Notes: a model not told the origin generated them from the sequence alone. A stretch of DNA of 64,000 nt from an uncultured bacterium (GCA_905214345.1 CAJMLV010000012.1:3850-67849), one strand, 5' to 3'; shown: positions 48,654 to 58,527, numbered from the stretch's first letter. Made by a program: numbers and translations.

Positions 48654-49559
48654 GTGCATAACAAAAAGAGTGTCACCGTGCTGGCTCCCGCCAAGCTGAA
48701 CCTTTCGCTGGACGTGGTGGGCACCCTGCCCAACGGCTACCACGACCTGGACATGGTCATGCAGACCATCGACCTGTACGAACGGTTGGAACTGCGCCGC
48801 AGCCAGTACCTCAATCTGCGCATGCCGGGCAGTTTTGTGCCGGTGAACGATAAAAACACCGCTGTGAAGGCGGCCATTGCCTTTTTCAACTACACCGGCC
48901 TGCTGGCGGGGGTGGACATCACCATCCACAAAAAGGTGCCGGTGCGGGCCGGTATGGCGGGCGGCAGTGCCGACGCCGCCGGTGTGCTGGTGGGGCTGAA
49001 TGAACTGTACGGCGCCCGCCTTTCCATGAGCGAACTCTGCGCCATCGGTGCGGGCATCGGGGCGGACGTGCCCTTTGCCCTCATGGGCGGCACCTGCCGT
49101 GTGCGGGGTGTGGGCGACCTCATCAAGCCCCTGCCGCCCTGCCCGGACTGCTGGTTCGTGGTGGTCATGCCCAGCGTGGGCATTTCCACCCCGGAAGCCT
49201 TCCAGCGGTATGACCAGATGGGCAGCCCGGTACATCCCGACTGCGACAAGCAGGAAGCTGCCGTGCGGGCCGACGACCTGTCCGGCGTCTGCGCTGCGGC
49301 GGGCAACGCTCTGGAACACTGTTCCGGCGCTACCGAGACCCCGTCCATCTGTGCCCTGCTCAACGAAAACGGCGCTCTCACCAGCCTGATGACCGGTTCC
49401 GGTGCGGCGGTGTTCGGTGTGTTTGAACAGGAAGAACAGGCCAAAGCGGCCGCTGATGCCCTGCGCGGCGAATACAAGCAGGTTTATCTGGCCCGGCCTA
49501 CCCGGGGCGGCGCCTTTGTGTGCCGGGAACCCCGCCATACCAAAGCCATCCCCGTGTGA
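48654..49559 (+). CDS. ispE: 4-diphosphocytidyl-2-C-methyl-D-erythritol kinase IspE
   Basis: 301-residue GHMP kinase of the MEP isoprenoid pathway. Motif 1 is APAKLNLSLDVVGTLPNGYH, the ATP loop is VPVRAGMAGGSADAAGVL and motif 3 is LMTGSGAAVFGVF. The start is GTG 48654 with AAGGGGAG eight bases upstream. It follows the aminotransferase by 24 bases and may be in the same transcript. The 3' region leads directly into the spoIIR promoter hairpin. Confidence 0.95.
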   Translation: MHNKKSVTVLAPAKLNLSLDVVGTLPNGYHDLDMVMQTIDLYERLELRRSQYLNLRMPGSFVPVNDKNTAVKAAIAFFNYTGLLAGVDITIHKKVPVRAGMAGGSADAAGVLVGLNELYGARLSMSELCAIGAGIGADVPFALMGGTCRVRGVGDLIKPLPPCPDCWFVVVMPSVGISTPEAFQRYDQMGSPVHPDCDKQEAAVRADDLSGVCAAAGNALEHCSGATETPSICALLNENGALTSLMTGSGAAVFGVFEQEEQAKAAADALRGEYKQVYLARPTRGGAFVCREPRHTKAIPV

Positions 49560-49584
49560 ATTGTGTGAAACCCCGTACGGGGCT

Positions 49585-49614
49585 GCATCCAAAACGCCCC
49601 TTTCGCCCATACTG
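49585..49614 (+). promoter_or_regulatory. Candidate SigF/SigG-type promoter of spoIIR
   Basis: GCATC (49585-49589), 18 bases, CATACTG (49608-49614). SpoIIR is the classic SigF target. The -10 sits exactly in the 9-base loop of an 11-bp hairpin (49597-49607 with 49617-49627). Confidence 0.55.
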
Positions 49615-49637
49615 ACGGCGAAAGGGGTGTTCTGTTC

Positions 49638-50252
49638 ATGAAACATTTTTCGTATACTTCCCGCCGTGTCCCTGTGCGTCGGATTCTGGAAACAGGCGTT
49701 GCCCTGGCGTTTCTTCTGACTGTTTTGCTCAGCGCCGCCGCCTGGCGGTATCAGTCCCTTTGCCGGGAAGTCTGCCGGGATACGCTGCGCCTGCATATCC
49801 TGGCCAACAGCGATACATGGGAAGACCAGCGCCTCAAGCTGCAGGTACGGGACGCGGTGGTGGATACCGTGGCCGACCTGACCGCCGGCGCCAAGACCAA
49901 ACAGCAGGCGGTGGACGCGGTGCGGAAGGCTCTGCCGCAACTGGAAGCCCTTGCCCGGGATGTGGTACAGGGACGGCAGGCGGTGTCGGTACGGCTGGAG
50001 CAGATGGACTTTGACGCCAGGGATTACGGCGATTTCCGCCTGCCTGCCGGGGAATACACAGCTTTGCGCATTGAACTGGGCAGCGCCAATGGGCACAACT
50101 GGTTCTGCGTGCTGTACCCCGCCTTGTGTGTGGGAAGCAGCGAAGCCCGGTATACCAGGGCCGAGGAAAACGCGCTGGTCTTTGGAGAATACGAAGTGCG
50201 GTTCGCTCTGCTGGATGCGGCCCGGGACCTGACCCGGCGATTGACCGATTGA
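49638..50252 (+). CDS. spoIIR: Stage II sporulation protein R
   Basis: 204-residue exported signalling protein made in the forespore that triggers SpoIIGA to process pro-SigE in the mother cell. The N-terminal helix (about 18-36) is followed by the family motif TLRLHILANSDTWEDQRLKLQVRDAV in part. The C-terminal domain has LPAGEYTALRIELG and NWFCVLYPALC. AAAGGGGTG precedes the ATG. A forespore-type promoter lies upstream. It is followed at 34 bases by addB. Confidence 0.95.
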   Translation: MKHFSYTSRRVPVRRILETGVALAFLLTVLLSAAAWRYQSLCREVCRDTLRLHILANSDTWEDQRLKLQVRDAVVDTVADLTAGAKTKQQAVDAVRKALPQLEALARDVVQGRQAVSVRLEQMDFDARDYGDFRLPAGEYTALRIELGSANGHNWFCVLYPALCVGSSEARYTRAEENALVFGEYEVRFALLDAARDLTRRLTD

Positions 50253-50286
50253 ATCTGAAAGAATCCTGTCTGAAAGGCGGTTACTT

Positions 50287-53200
50287 ATGCTCACCTTACT
50301 TCTCGGCCCTTCGGGCAGCGGAAAATCCACCCGCCTGCGGGCGGAACTCAAGGCCCGTGCCGAAGAGGGACAACACAGCATCCTCATTGTGCCGGAACAG
50401 TTTACCTCCTCCACTGAGGGGGCACTCTACCGCACCCTGGGGGATACCCTGTCCGGCTATGTGGAAAGCTACTCTTTCACCTCCCTGGCTGAGACCCTCC
50501 TTCGCCGGTACGGCGGGGCGGCAGTGCCCACTCTGACCGAGGCGGGGCGGGCGGTGCTGGTTCGCCGGGCACTGGATTCCCTGTTGGACAAGGTGGTGTA
50601 TTACAGCCGCCAGCGGCGCAGTGCAGCCTTCTGCGAGAAGGCCGCCCAGACCATCGAAGAGCTGAAAAGCGCGGGCGTGCGCCCGGAACAACTGGCCGAA
50701 TATGCCTGCGCTCCCGGTGCCGACAAGGACAAGCTGGGAGAACTGGCCCTGATCTACCAGACATACGAAAGCCTGCTGGCCGGTACCGCCATGGACCCCG
50801 GCGACCGCCAGGAACAGGCGGCACGCCGGCTGCAGGATGCCGGGGGCGGCGGTGATTTTTTTGCCGGGCGTTCCGTGTACATTGATGAATTTGATACTTT
50901 CAACGCTCCCAAGCGGGCGCTGTTGGCAGCCATTCTGCCCGCGGCGGACCTGACCGTCAGCCTTTGCTGTGATCACATCCAGGAGACCGACGGCGGGGTG
51001 GGCCTGTTCAGCGGTGCCCGCCAGGTAGCCGCTGCCCTGACTCAGATGGCCCGACAGGCGGGGGTGGAGGTGCGGATCGTCACCCTGACCGATGATCTGC
51101 GCCACGGCAAGGCTTCCGCCCTGGCAGAACTCTCGCTGCTGCTGGCGGACCCCTCTTACACCCCCGAAGAAACGGTGAAAACCGCTTCCGGGCAGGTTCC
51201 GGCCATCCGCTGCTGCAAGGCGGACAGCCGCCAGCAGGAAGCCAAGGCTGCCGCGGCTTCCGTCAAGGCCCTGGCCCGTCAGGGGGTGCCCTATGGCCGC
51301 ATGGCAATCATCTGCCGGGACGCCGCCGCATACCTGCCGGCGGTGCGGTATGAGTTCCGTCTGCAGAACATTCCGCTGTTCTGCGACGAAGCCACCACCC
51401 CCGAAAACACCGCCCCGGCCCGGGCGGTGCTGGCAGCATTGGAACTGCTGCGGGGCGGCGTGAACGGCAACGCTCTGCTGCGCCTGCTCAAGACCGGGCT
51501 GGTGCATATTCCGGAGGAGCAGGCCTGCGCCCTGGAAAACTATGCCTATACCTGGCCCCTCCGCGCCGAAGAATGGCGCCTGCCTTTTACCCGCAACCCT
51601 TCCGGCTATGTGGAAAGCTGGTCGGAACAGGATAAAGAAGACCTGCTCAACGCCGAGACCGCCCGGGCTTTTCTGGCGGACCGTGCCCTGGATTTTGTGA
51701 ACAAGGCCAGGGGAACGGCGGTGGGGGAGATGACCCGCCGTCTGTACCTGTTTTTGCAGGCGCTGGGGGCCGAGGACTCCCTGCAGCAGCTGGCGGAGGA
51801 ACTGCGCGCTAAAGGTATGCTGCCCGCTGCCGATGAAGCCCTGCGGGAATGGAACGTGGTGGTGGGCCTGCTCAACGATCTGGTCCGCCTGCTGGGCGAA
51901 GACCAGACCCTCACCCCGGCGGAATATGCCGATCTGTTTACGCTGCTTTTGCGCACCACCGATATGGGGCATATTCCTCAAAGTCTGGACAGTGTGATCT
52001 TTACCACGGCGGGGCGGATGCGCCTGCCGGAAACCGACGCCTGTTTTGTGCTGGGCCTGGCGGAAGGAGAGTTCCCCCAGACCCCTGGCGACCAGGGCCT
52101 TCTGACCCACGCCGACCGGGATGCCATGATCGCCCAGGGCGCCGAACTGCCCGACTGCTTCGAGAACCGTGTTATCCGGGAACAGGTCTGCTTCTACAAG
52201 GCACTCACCGCCGCAGGACGGTGGCTGTGGCTTTCCTGGCCCGGCGGGGCGGCGGGACTGCCGGTGACGGCGGCCCTAGCCCCGGCCCTGGACCTGCTGG
52301 CGGTGCCTTTTGTCGAACCCGAACCCGCCGATCTGGGGGCTACCCCGGCGGCGGCCCTGGACCTGCTGGGCAGTGTCTGGCAGCAGAACACCCCCGAACG
52401 GGCTGCGGTGCTGGGGGCCTTGCAGGCGGTGGAAAACACCCCCGATGCCGCCCCCGGCTTTGCGGCGGTACAGCGGGCCGCCCGGCGGGAACCGGCGGTG
52501 GTCACCGATACCGCCGCCCTGGAAAACCTGCTGGGGCCCCGGCTGCACATCAGCCCCACCCGGTTTGAGCGGTATGCGGTGTGTCCTTTCGGGTACTTCA
52601 TGCAGTATGTACTGCGGGCCAGACCCCGGCAGAAGGCCGAACTGGCTCCCAACATCAGCGGTACCCTGACCCACTGGGTCCTGGAACAGGCCCTGCGCCG
52701 TCAGGGAACGGCGTTCCGCACCCTGTCGGCGGAAGAGATCGAGAGCCTGGTCAATGATCTGGTGAAGGAATACGCCGACGCCAACCTGCCTGGTGCGGGG
52801 GTGCGCATGCAGTATCTGCTGGGGCGCATCGCCCGCAATCTGGTGGGTCTGCTGGGGTTTATCCAGCGGGATATGAACCAGTCCGGCTTCCAGCCCGTGG
52901 CCTTTGAACTGCGTATTGACAACCGTCCCGACCCCGATGACCCGGACGCGCCCCGTGTGGACCCGGTGGAACTTACCGACGGCGCCGGGCACACGGTGCG
53001 GGTGGTGGGTACCATCGACCGGGTGGACGCCATGCCCCTGAACGGCAAGACCTGGCTGCGGGTGGTGGACTATAAGACCGGCAGCAAGAAGTTCGACCTG
53101 AAAGAGGCCTACCACGGTCTGGACTGCCAGATGCTTCTGTATCTGTTCACCCTGGAACGCAACGGCGGCGCCCTCTTCCCGGGGGCGACGGCGGCGGGGG

Positions 53201-53634
53201 TGGAATACCTGCTGGCCGACCCGTCCCCCACCACCGGGGCCCGCCCCGAATCCGGCGGGGATGAGGGAGATGTCCCGCCCACCTACCCGCTGGACGGTCT
53301 GCTGGTGGATGACGAGAGCATCTGCCGTGCCATGGACACCCGGGGCACCGGAGAGTTCGTGCCTCTGACCTTCAACGCCAAGAGTGGGCAGGTGAGTGCG
53401 GCTTCCCGCAAACATCTGGCCTCGCCGGAAAAACTGGCCCGCATCCGGGACCACCTGGATGGTTTGCTCACCCGCATGGCCGAGGACCTGTACGGTGGTC
53501 GCATTGCCGCCGAGCCCTTTGTGCCGGGAGGCAAAAGCCCTTGCCTTTACTGCGATTACCGCTCGGTCTGCCGCCATGCCGACGGCGAAAACGAGCGTGC
53601 CCCCGAAACGAAGGAAGACCCCTTCGAACTCTGA
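50287..53634 (+). CDS. addB: ATP-dependent helicase/nuclease subunit B (AddB)
   Basis: 1115-residue subunit of the AddAB helicase-nuclease that resects DNA ends for RecA loading. Walker A is GPSGSGKST at residues 7-15. The C-terminal RecB-type nuclease keeps a [4Fe-4S] cluster through Cys766, Cys1086, Cys1089 and Cys1095, the same spacing as Bacillus AddB, and the nuclease motif WLRVVDYKTGSKK. AAAGGCGG is the ribosome site. addA starts 37 bases downstream, so they form one unit. Confidence 0.95.
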   Translation: MLTLLLGPSGSGKSTRLRAELKARAEEGQHSILIVPEQFTSSTEGALYRTLGDTLSGYVESYSFTSLAETLLRRYGGAAVPTLTEAGRAVLVRRALDSLLDKVVYYSRQRRSAAFCEKAAQTIEELKSAGVRPEQLAEYACAPGADKDKLGELALIYQTYESLLAGTAMDPGDRQEQAARRLQDAGGGGDFFAGRSVYIDEFDTFNAPKRALLAAILPAADLTVSLCCDHIQETDGGVGLFSGARQVAAALTQMARQAGVEVRIVTLTDDLRHGKASALAELSLLLADPSYTPEETVKTASGQVPAIRCCKADSRQQEAKAAAASVKALARQGVPYGRMAIICRDAAAYLPAVRYEFRLQNIPLFCDEATTPENTAPARAVLAALELLRGGVNGNALLRLLKTGLVHIPEEQACALENYAYTWPLRAEEWRLPFTRNPSGYVESWSEQDKEDLLNAETARAFLADRALDFVNKARGTAVGEMTRRLYLFLQALGAEDSLQQLAEELRAKGMLPAADEALREWNVVVGLLNDLVRLLGEDQTLTPAEYADLFTLLLRTTDMGHIPQSLDSVIFTTAGRMRLPETDACFVLGLAEGEFPQTPGDQGLLTHADRDAMIAQGAELPDCFENRVIREQVCFYKALTAAGRWLWLSWPGGAAGLPVTAALAPALDLLAVPFVEPEPADLGATPAAALDLLGSVWQQNTPERAAVLGALQAVENTPDAAPGFAAVQRAARREPAVVTDTAALENLLGPRLHISPTRFERYAVCPFGYFMQYVLRARPRQKAELAPNISGTLTHWVLEQALRRQGTAFRTLSAEEIESLVNDLVKEYADANLPGAGVRMQYLLGRIARNLVGLLGFIQRDMNQSGFQPVAFELRIDNRPDPDDPDAPRVDPVELTDGAGHTVRVVGTIDRVDAMPLNGKTWLRVVDYKTGSKKFDLKEAYHGLDCQMLLYLFTLERNGGALFPGATAAGVEYLLADPSPTTGARPESGGDEGDVPPTYPLDGLLVDDESICRAMDTRGTGEFVPLTFNAKSGQVSAASRKHLASPEKLARIRDHLDGLLTRMAEDLYGGRIAAEPFVPGGKSPCLYCDYRSVCRHADGENERAPETKEDPFEL

Positions 53635-53671
53635 TCCGAACATCCCTTTCAACTGATTTGCAGGTGTTACC

Positions 53672-56600
53672 ATGCCCGATCAAGCCATTCGATTCACCCC
53701 GGCCCAGGCTGCGGCCATCCAGGCCCGGGGCGGCAGCCTTCTGGTCAGCGCGGCAGCCGGTTCCGGCAAGACCCGCGTGCTGGTGGAACGTGCCGTGGGG
53801 CTCATCACCGACCCCGTGCACCCTGTGGAGGCGGACAGCCTTCTGATTATGACCTTCACCAATGCGGCAGCGGCCAAGCTGCGGGCCGATATCACCGCCC
53901 GCCTTCTGGCCGAAGTGCGCCGCCGTCCCGACGACGCCCGTTTGCGCCGCCAGCAGCTGCGGCTGCAGCGGGCCTCCATCGGCACGGTGGATGCCTTCTG
54001 CCTGCATTTTGTGCAGCAGCATTTTGCCGCCCTGGACATTCCGCCGGACTTTGAGACTGCCGACGACGCCACCCTGGGCCGTCTGCGGCAGGAGACCCTG
54101 ACCGCTGTGCTGGAAACCGCCTACACCGACCCGGATTTCTGTGCCTTTGCCGACCTGTACGACCGGGGCCGCACCGACGACACCGCCGGTACGGTGGTGC
54201 TGGAACTTTACGATTTCACCCGAACCCTGCCCCATCCCGACCGGGCGCTGGACAGCTTTGCCGCCATGTGGGCGGGGGAGGACCTGCCCCAGGATACCCT
54301 GTGGGGCAAGGCATTGCTGGCTTCCGCCGCCGCCCGCACCGCCGGGGCGCTGCGCCTGATCGATGCGGCCATCGCTTCCGCTACCCGGGAAGAAAACGCC
54401 GACCGTGCCTACACGGCGGTACTGCTGGATGACCAGAGCAAACTGCAGCTGCTGGGCGAACGCCTGCAGCGGGGGGACTGGGACAAGGCAGTGCAGGCAC
54501 TGGATCTGTTCAGCCAGTGGCAGCGACCGGGGCGCATCAAGGGCGGCAAGGACCAGAATCCCGCCGCCCGGGCCGCCAGCGAGCTGCGGGACCGGGCCAA
54601 AAAGCAGGTGGAAAAGCTCAAAACCGATTTTCTTCTGTGTACCACTGCCGAATTTGACGCCGACCGCCGTCGTGCCGCCCCTCTGGTGGCGGCTCTGGTA
54701 CGGGTGGTGCGGCAGTTCGGTCAGGCGTATTTCCAGGCCAAAGTGGAAGAAAAAGTGCTGGACTACGCCGACTATGAGCATCTGACCCTGGACTTGCTCC
54801 AGACCCCGGAAGGGGAGCGTACGCCCTTGTGCCGCACGGTCAGCGCCCGGTACTCGGCGGTGCTGGTGGACGAATACCAGGACACCAATGCCTTGCAGGA
54901 TGCCATCTACTTCTCTCTGGCGTCGCCGGAGGGGGACAACCTCTTCTTTGTAGGGGACATCAAGCAGAGCATCTACCGTTTCCGTCAGGCAGACCCCACC
55001 GTTTTCACCGAAAAACAAACTGCCTGGCAGCCCTATGATTTGCCGGAGGGGCAGACCATGACCAGCCCCGCCACCATCGCCCTGGACGCCAACTTCCGCA
55101 GCGCTCCGGCAGTGATCGAAGGGGTCAACTTCCTTTTTGAACAGGTCTTTTCCGCCGACCTGGGCGGTATCGTCTATGGTCCCGGCCAGCGTCTGGTGGT
55201 GGGCAAGCCCGGGGACTATGCCGGGCTGTGCGAACTGCTGGTGCTGGATGGCTGCGCCGATGCCGCCGCCGACGATGCCCGGGCCATTGCCGCCCGCATC
55301 GCCCGGATGAAGGCGGACGGCTTTGCGGTGCGGGGCGGGGAAGGCACCCGCCCCTGCCGGGACGAAGACTTCTGCATCCTGCTGCGCAGCCGCGGGGATT
55401 TCCCCGTATACGAGGCTGCCTTGCGGGCGGCGGGCATCCCTGTCTTTGCGGATGCCGCCGCCGACCTGCTGGATGCACCCCATGTGCGGCCCTTCGCGGC
55501 GCTGCTGCGCATCATCGACAACCCCGCCCAGGATGTGGAACTGTCGGCGGTATTGCTCAGTCCCCTGTATGACTGTCGTCCCGATGACCTGGTGCGTCTG
55601 CGGGGCAAGGTGCCCGGGGGCAGCCTGTATGCGGCGGTGCGCCAGGGGGACCCGAAACGGTTCGGGACCTTCCTGGATGACTTGCAGACCTTCCGCCGTC
55701 TGGCCCGCACCCTGCCGGTGCCTGCCCTTATCGAAGAGCTTTTCGCCCGCACCGGATACCTGGCCGCGGCGGGGGCCATGCCCGACGGTGCCCGCTGCCG
55801 AGAAGATCTGCTGGCCTTTGCCTCCTGGGCGTCCGGGGCGGGAGCCCGCGGTCTGCCTGCGCTGATCCGCGCCATGAACGCCGCCCAGCAGAACGGAGGA
55901 GTGAATCCCGGTGGCGGGGGACAAAGCCGCCCGGGATGCGTTTCCATCATGACGGTACACCGTTCCAAAGGTCTGGAGTTTCCGGTGGTGTTTGTGGCAG
56001 GCACCACCCATAAGTTCAACCAGAGCGACGTCATCCGCCCGGTGCTCTGTCACCGTACCCTGGGTGTGGGCCTGACTCTGCGCAACGGTACCAAGGCCAG
56101 CCGGTACAAGACCCTGCCCTATGCGGCGCTGGCCCAGAGCATCAAAGCCGAGACCCTCAGCGAGGAGATGCGTATTCTGTACGTCGCCCTCACCCGTGCC
56201 CAGGACGCCCTTATCATCACGGTGCCCTGCAAGAGCGTGGAGCGGGAACTTTCCACGCCCGCTTTGTGCGCGGCGGCGGGGGCCACCGGGGCCGAGACCC
56301 TGCAGGGGTTCCAGCATTGGGGCGGCTGGCTGCTCACCGCGGCGCTGCGCCACCCGGCGGGGGAACCCTTGTGGAAATACACCGATTTCCTGCCCACTTA
56401 TGCCGATACCGAAGCGCCGCTGCAGATGCGGGTGGAAACACCGCCCCCGCCGGCAGACGCCGTTCCGGATTCGGAACAGGCTGAGCCCGACAAGGAACTG
56501 GAACAGGCCCTGCTGCAGAATTTTGCCTGGCAGGACCCGGCGGAGCTGCTCCATGAGATTCCCGCAAAGGTCAGCGTTTCGGCGGTGACCCATGCCGCCC

Positions 56601-57154
56601 GGGATGTGGCTTTGGAACGTCCGGCTTTTCTGCAGAAGAGCGGTCTGACCGGTGCCGAACGGGGCACCGCCATCCATGCTTTCCTGCAGAGCATGCCCTT
56701 TGATGCCGCTGAACCCGACCTGGACGCCGAGGTGCAGCGCCAGCTGGATTTGCAGCTGCTGGACCCCGAACTGGCCAAGGTGCTGGACCTGGAAGCGGTG
56801 CGTCCGTTCCTGCAAAGTCCGCTGTGGCGGCGCATCCGGCAGGCGAGCCGCGTTTTGCGGGAGGAACCGTTCATCACCTCCCTGCCCGCCGCAGACATCG
56901 TTCCCGGTGCCCCGGATAAGGCAAAGGTGCTGGTGCAGGGGATTGCGGACCTGGTCCTGGTGTACGATGACCACGCCGAGATCGTGGACTACAAGACCGA
57001 CCGCTCCCGGGAGCCGGACTATTATATAAAAGAATACGCAGCCCAGCTGCGTCTGTATCGCCGGGCATTTGCCCTGCGCCTGGGGGTGCCGGTGGACCGG
57101 CTGACCATCTACGCCTTCTCTCTGGGAGCCGAGATCGACGTGCCCCTGCACTGA
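53672..57154 (+). CDS. addA: ATP-dependent helicase/nuclease subunit A (AddA)
   Basis: 1160-residue UvrD-type helicase and nuclease. Motif I is SAAAGSGKTRVLVERA near residue 26. Motif II is VLVDEYQDTNALQ, motif III is FVGDIKQSIYRFRQADP, and motif V/VI is TVHRSKGLEFPVVF with LYVALTRAQDALI. The C-terminal nuclease has Asp1106 and Lys1108 in AEIVDYKTDRS. It is the 3'-to-5' motor partner of AddB. The ribosome site CAGGTG is modest. Confidence 0.96.
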   Translation: MPDQAIRFTPAQAAAIQARGGSLLVSAAAGSGKTRVLVERAVGLITDPVHPVEADSLLIMTFTNAAAAKLRADITARLLAEVRRRPDDARLRRQQLRLQRASIGTVDAFCLHFVQQHFAALDIPPDFETADDATLGRLRQETLTAVLETAYTDPDFCAFADLYDRGRTDDTAGTVVLELYDFTRTLPHPDRALDSFAAMWAGEDLPQDTLWGKALLASAAARTAGALRLIDAAIASATREENADRAYTAVLLDDQSKLQLLGERLQRGDWDKAVQALDLFSQWQRPGRIKGGKDQNPAARAASELRDRAKKQVEKLKTDFLLCTTAEFDADRRRAAPLVAALVRVVRQFGQAYFQAKVEEKVLDYADYEHLTLDLLQTPEGERTPLCRTVSARYSAVLVDEYQDTNALQDAIYFSLASPEGDNLFFVGDIKQSIYRFRQADPTVFTEKQTAWQPYDLPEGQTMTSPATIALDANFRSAPAVIEGVNFLFEQVFSADLGGIVYGPGQRLVVGKPGDYAGLCELLVLDGCADAAADDARAIAARIARMKADGFAVRGGEGTRPCRDEDFCILLRSRGDFPVYEAALRAAGIPVFADAAADLLDAPHVRPFAALLRIIDNPAQDVELSAVLLSPLYDCRPDDLVRLRGKVPGGSLYAAVRQGDPKRFGTFLDDLQTFRRLARTLPVPALIEELFARTGYLAAAGAMPDGARCREDLLAFASWASGAGARGLPALIRAMNAAQQNGGVNPGGGGQSRPGCVSIMTVHRSKGLEFPVVFVAGTTHKFNQSDVIRPVLCHRTLGVGLTLRNGTKASRYKTLPYAALAQSIKAETLSEEMRILYVALTRAQDALIITVPCKSVERELSTPALCAAAGATGAETLQGFQHWGGWLLTAALRHPAGEPLWKYTDFLPTYADTEAPLQMRVETPPPPADAVPDSEQAEPDKELEQALLQNFAWQDPAELLHEIPAKVSVSAVTHAARDVALERPAFLQKSGLTGAERGTAIHAFLQSMPFDAAEPDLDAEVQRQLDLQLLDPELAKVLDLEAVRPFLQSPLWRRIRQASRVLREEPFITSLPAADIVPGAPDKAKVLVQGIADLVLVYDDHAEIVDYKTDRSREPDYYIKEYAAQLRLYRRAFALRLGVPVDRLTIYAFSLGAEIDVPLH

Positions 57155-57200
57155 TGGGACCGGTTGAACGGCAGAGTGTAATTTTATTTGCCCTTTCCCC

Positions 57201-57230
57201 TTGACTTGTACCGGGATATTGTGCTATTAT
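57201..57230 (+). promoter_or_regulatory. SigA promoter of rpmG-secE-nusG
   Basis: TTGACT (57201-57206), 18 bases, TATTAT (57225-57230). The 130-base leader contains two hairpins: TTGCGGG (57244-57250)/CCCGCAA (57282-57288) and GGACCGC (57303-57309)/GCGGTCC (57324-57330). Confidence 0.65.
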
Positions 57231-57362
57231 GATAGCACCTCTTTTGCGGGTTTTATTTTTTGTGCCCATTTTCAGGGCCGTCCCGCAAGCCGAGGGAGGC
57301 TTGGACCGCCGAAATTTGACCGCGCGGTCCGCTACAAACCGTTAAAATGGAGGTGCCGAACA

Positions 57363-57512
57363 ATGACTGTCAAAATCACCCTGGCCTGCACTGAATGCAA
57401 GCAGCGCAACTACAACAAGCAGAAGAACAAGAAGAACAATCCTGATCGTCTTGAGATGAAGAAGTATTGCCGCTTCTGCAAGAAGCACACGGTCCACCGC
57501 GAAACCAAGTAA
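57363..57512 (+). CDS. rpmG: 50S ribosomal protein L33 (zinc-binding form)
   Basis: 49-residue L33 with both CxxC pairs kept (CTECKQ and CRFCKK), the zinc-binding C+ form. GGAGGTG lies before the ATG. The order rpmG-secE-nusG-rplKA-rplJL is standard for Firmicutes. It is the first gene of the transcript from the promoter at 57201. Confidence 0.97.
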   Translation: MTVKITLACTECKQRNYNKQKNKKNNPDRLEMKKYCRFCKKHTVHRETK

Positions 57513-57530
57513 GTGAAGGAGCTCTGAACA

Positions 57531-57833
57531 ATGGCTGACAAGAATGCGGTCAACGAAACCGCCGCCAAGGCTTCGGAACAGAAAAAGGACAAGAAGGCCG
57601 CTACCGGCAAGAAAAAGTCCTCTTTCATGGACAAGGTCAAGGGCTTCTTCGCAGGCATCGCCAAGTTCTTCAAGGACACCAAGAGCGAACTGAAAAAGGT
57701 CGTGTGGCCCAGCCGCAAGGATGTCAAGACCAACACCATCACCGTCATCGTGGTCGTGCTCATCGCCGCCGTGGTGCTGATTCTGTTGGACCTGGCGTTC
57801 GGCGAACTGATTCACCTGCTCATCGGCGCATAA
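57531..57833 (+). CDS. secE: Preprotein translocase subunit SecE
   Basis: 100 residues with a Lys/Ala-rich N-terminal extension (about 35 residues), the amphipathic helix FFKDTKSELKKVVWPSRKDV and a single C-terminal membrane helix (VIVVVLIAAVVLILLDLAF). SecE clamps the SecY channel. GAAGGAG precedes the ATG. It lies 18 bases after rpmG and 16 before nusG. Confidence 0.97.
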   Translation: MADKNAVNETAAKASEQKKDKKAATGKKKSSFMDKVKGFFAGIAKFFKDTKSELKKVVWPSRKDVKTNTITVIVVVLIAAVVLILLDLAFGELIHLLIGA

Positions 57834-57849
57834 TAGCGGAGGCAAACCC

Positions 57850-58389
57850 ATGGCTGAACAAGCGTATTGGTATGTGGTGCATACCTATTCCGGCTATGAA
57901 AACAAGGTCGCGCAGGACCTGATGACGATGGTGGAAAACCGCCGTCTGCAGGACATGATCTGCGACGTGAAGGTCCCTACCGAGACCGCCGTCGAGGATG
58001 TGTTCGACAAGAACGGCAACAAGATCGGGGAAAAGGAAGTCCAGCATAAGGTCTACCCCGGTTACGTCTTCGTCAAAATGGTCATGACCGACAGCACCTG
58101 GTACATCGTGCGCAATACCCGCGGCTGCACCGGCTTCGTGGGCCCGGCTTCCAAGCCGGAACCCCTCTCCGAAGAAGAGGTGGCCAAGCTGGGTGTGGAT
58201 ATGGTAGCCGAACCGTCCATCGATTATGCGGTGGGCGATACGGTGGAGATCACTTCCGGTTCCATGGAAGGTTCCGTGGCGACCGTGGAAGAGATCGACA
58301 AGGCCGCCCGCAAGGTCAAGGTCAAGATCACCATGTTCGGGCGCGAGATTCCGGCCGAACTGGAACTGTATCAGGTCAAGCTGCTGTAA
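57850..58389 (+). CDS. nusG: Transcription termination/antitermination protein NusG
   Basis: 179 residues: an NGN domain (WYVVHTYSGYENKVAQDL, GYVFVKMVMTDSTWYIVRNT in part) binding RNA polymerase, and a C-terminal KOW domain (GDTVEITSGSMEGSVATVEEID). Length is standard. GGAGG lies nine bases before the ATG. It is the last gene before the rplK leader, which contains a terminator-like hairpin. Confidence 0.97.
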   Translation: MAEQAYWYVVHTYSGYENKVAQDLMTMVENRRLQDMICDVKVPTETAVEDVFDKNGNKIGEKEVQHKVYPGYVFVKMVMTDSTWYIVRNTRGCTGFVGPASKPEPLSEEEVAKLGVDMVAEPSIDYAVGDTVEITSGSMEGSVATVEEIDKAARKVKVKITMFGREIPAELELYQVKLL

Positions 58390-58430
58390 AAAGCAGAGCG
58401 GCAGCGTGCCGCAAACCCGCAATTTTCGGT

Positions 58431-58453
58431 AAAAACCGCAGGTCGGTTTTTAT
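58431..58453 (+). terminator. Terminator-like hairpin between nusG and rplK
   Basis: 8-bp stem AAAAACCG (58431-58438) with its complement (58444-58451). It is short, so it may attenuate rather than stop. A 7-bp GGCCCCT/AGGGGCC hairpin lies further on, before the rplK ribosome site. Confidence 0.5.
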
Positions 58454-58527
58454 AGGGTGCGTTCCCGCGCCCGTGGGAGGCCCCTCAGGGGCCGCAACTC
58501 ACCACAAATTTTGGAGGTGCAAATATC

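Noticed and set aside
53468..57151. A very long open frame on the minus strand opposite addA (and similar ones at 47544-50414, 40278-42491 and 31980-34073).
   Set aside because: High-GC coding DNA keeps antisense frames open. These have His/Gly/Gln-rich composition, no ribosome site and no family pattern, while the plus-strand genes are certain.
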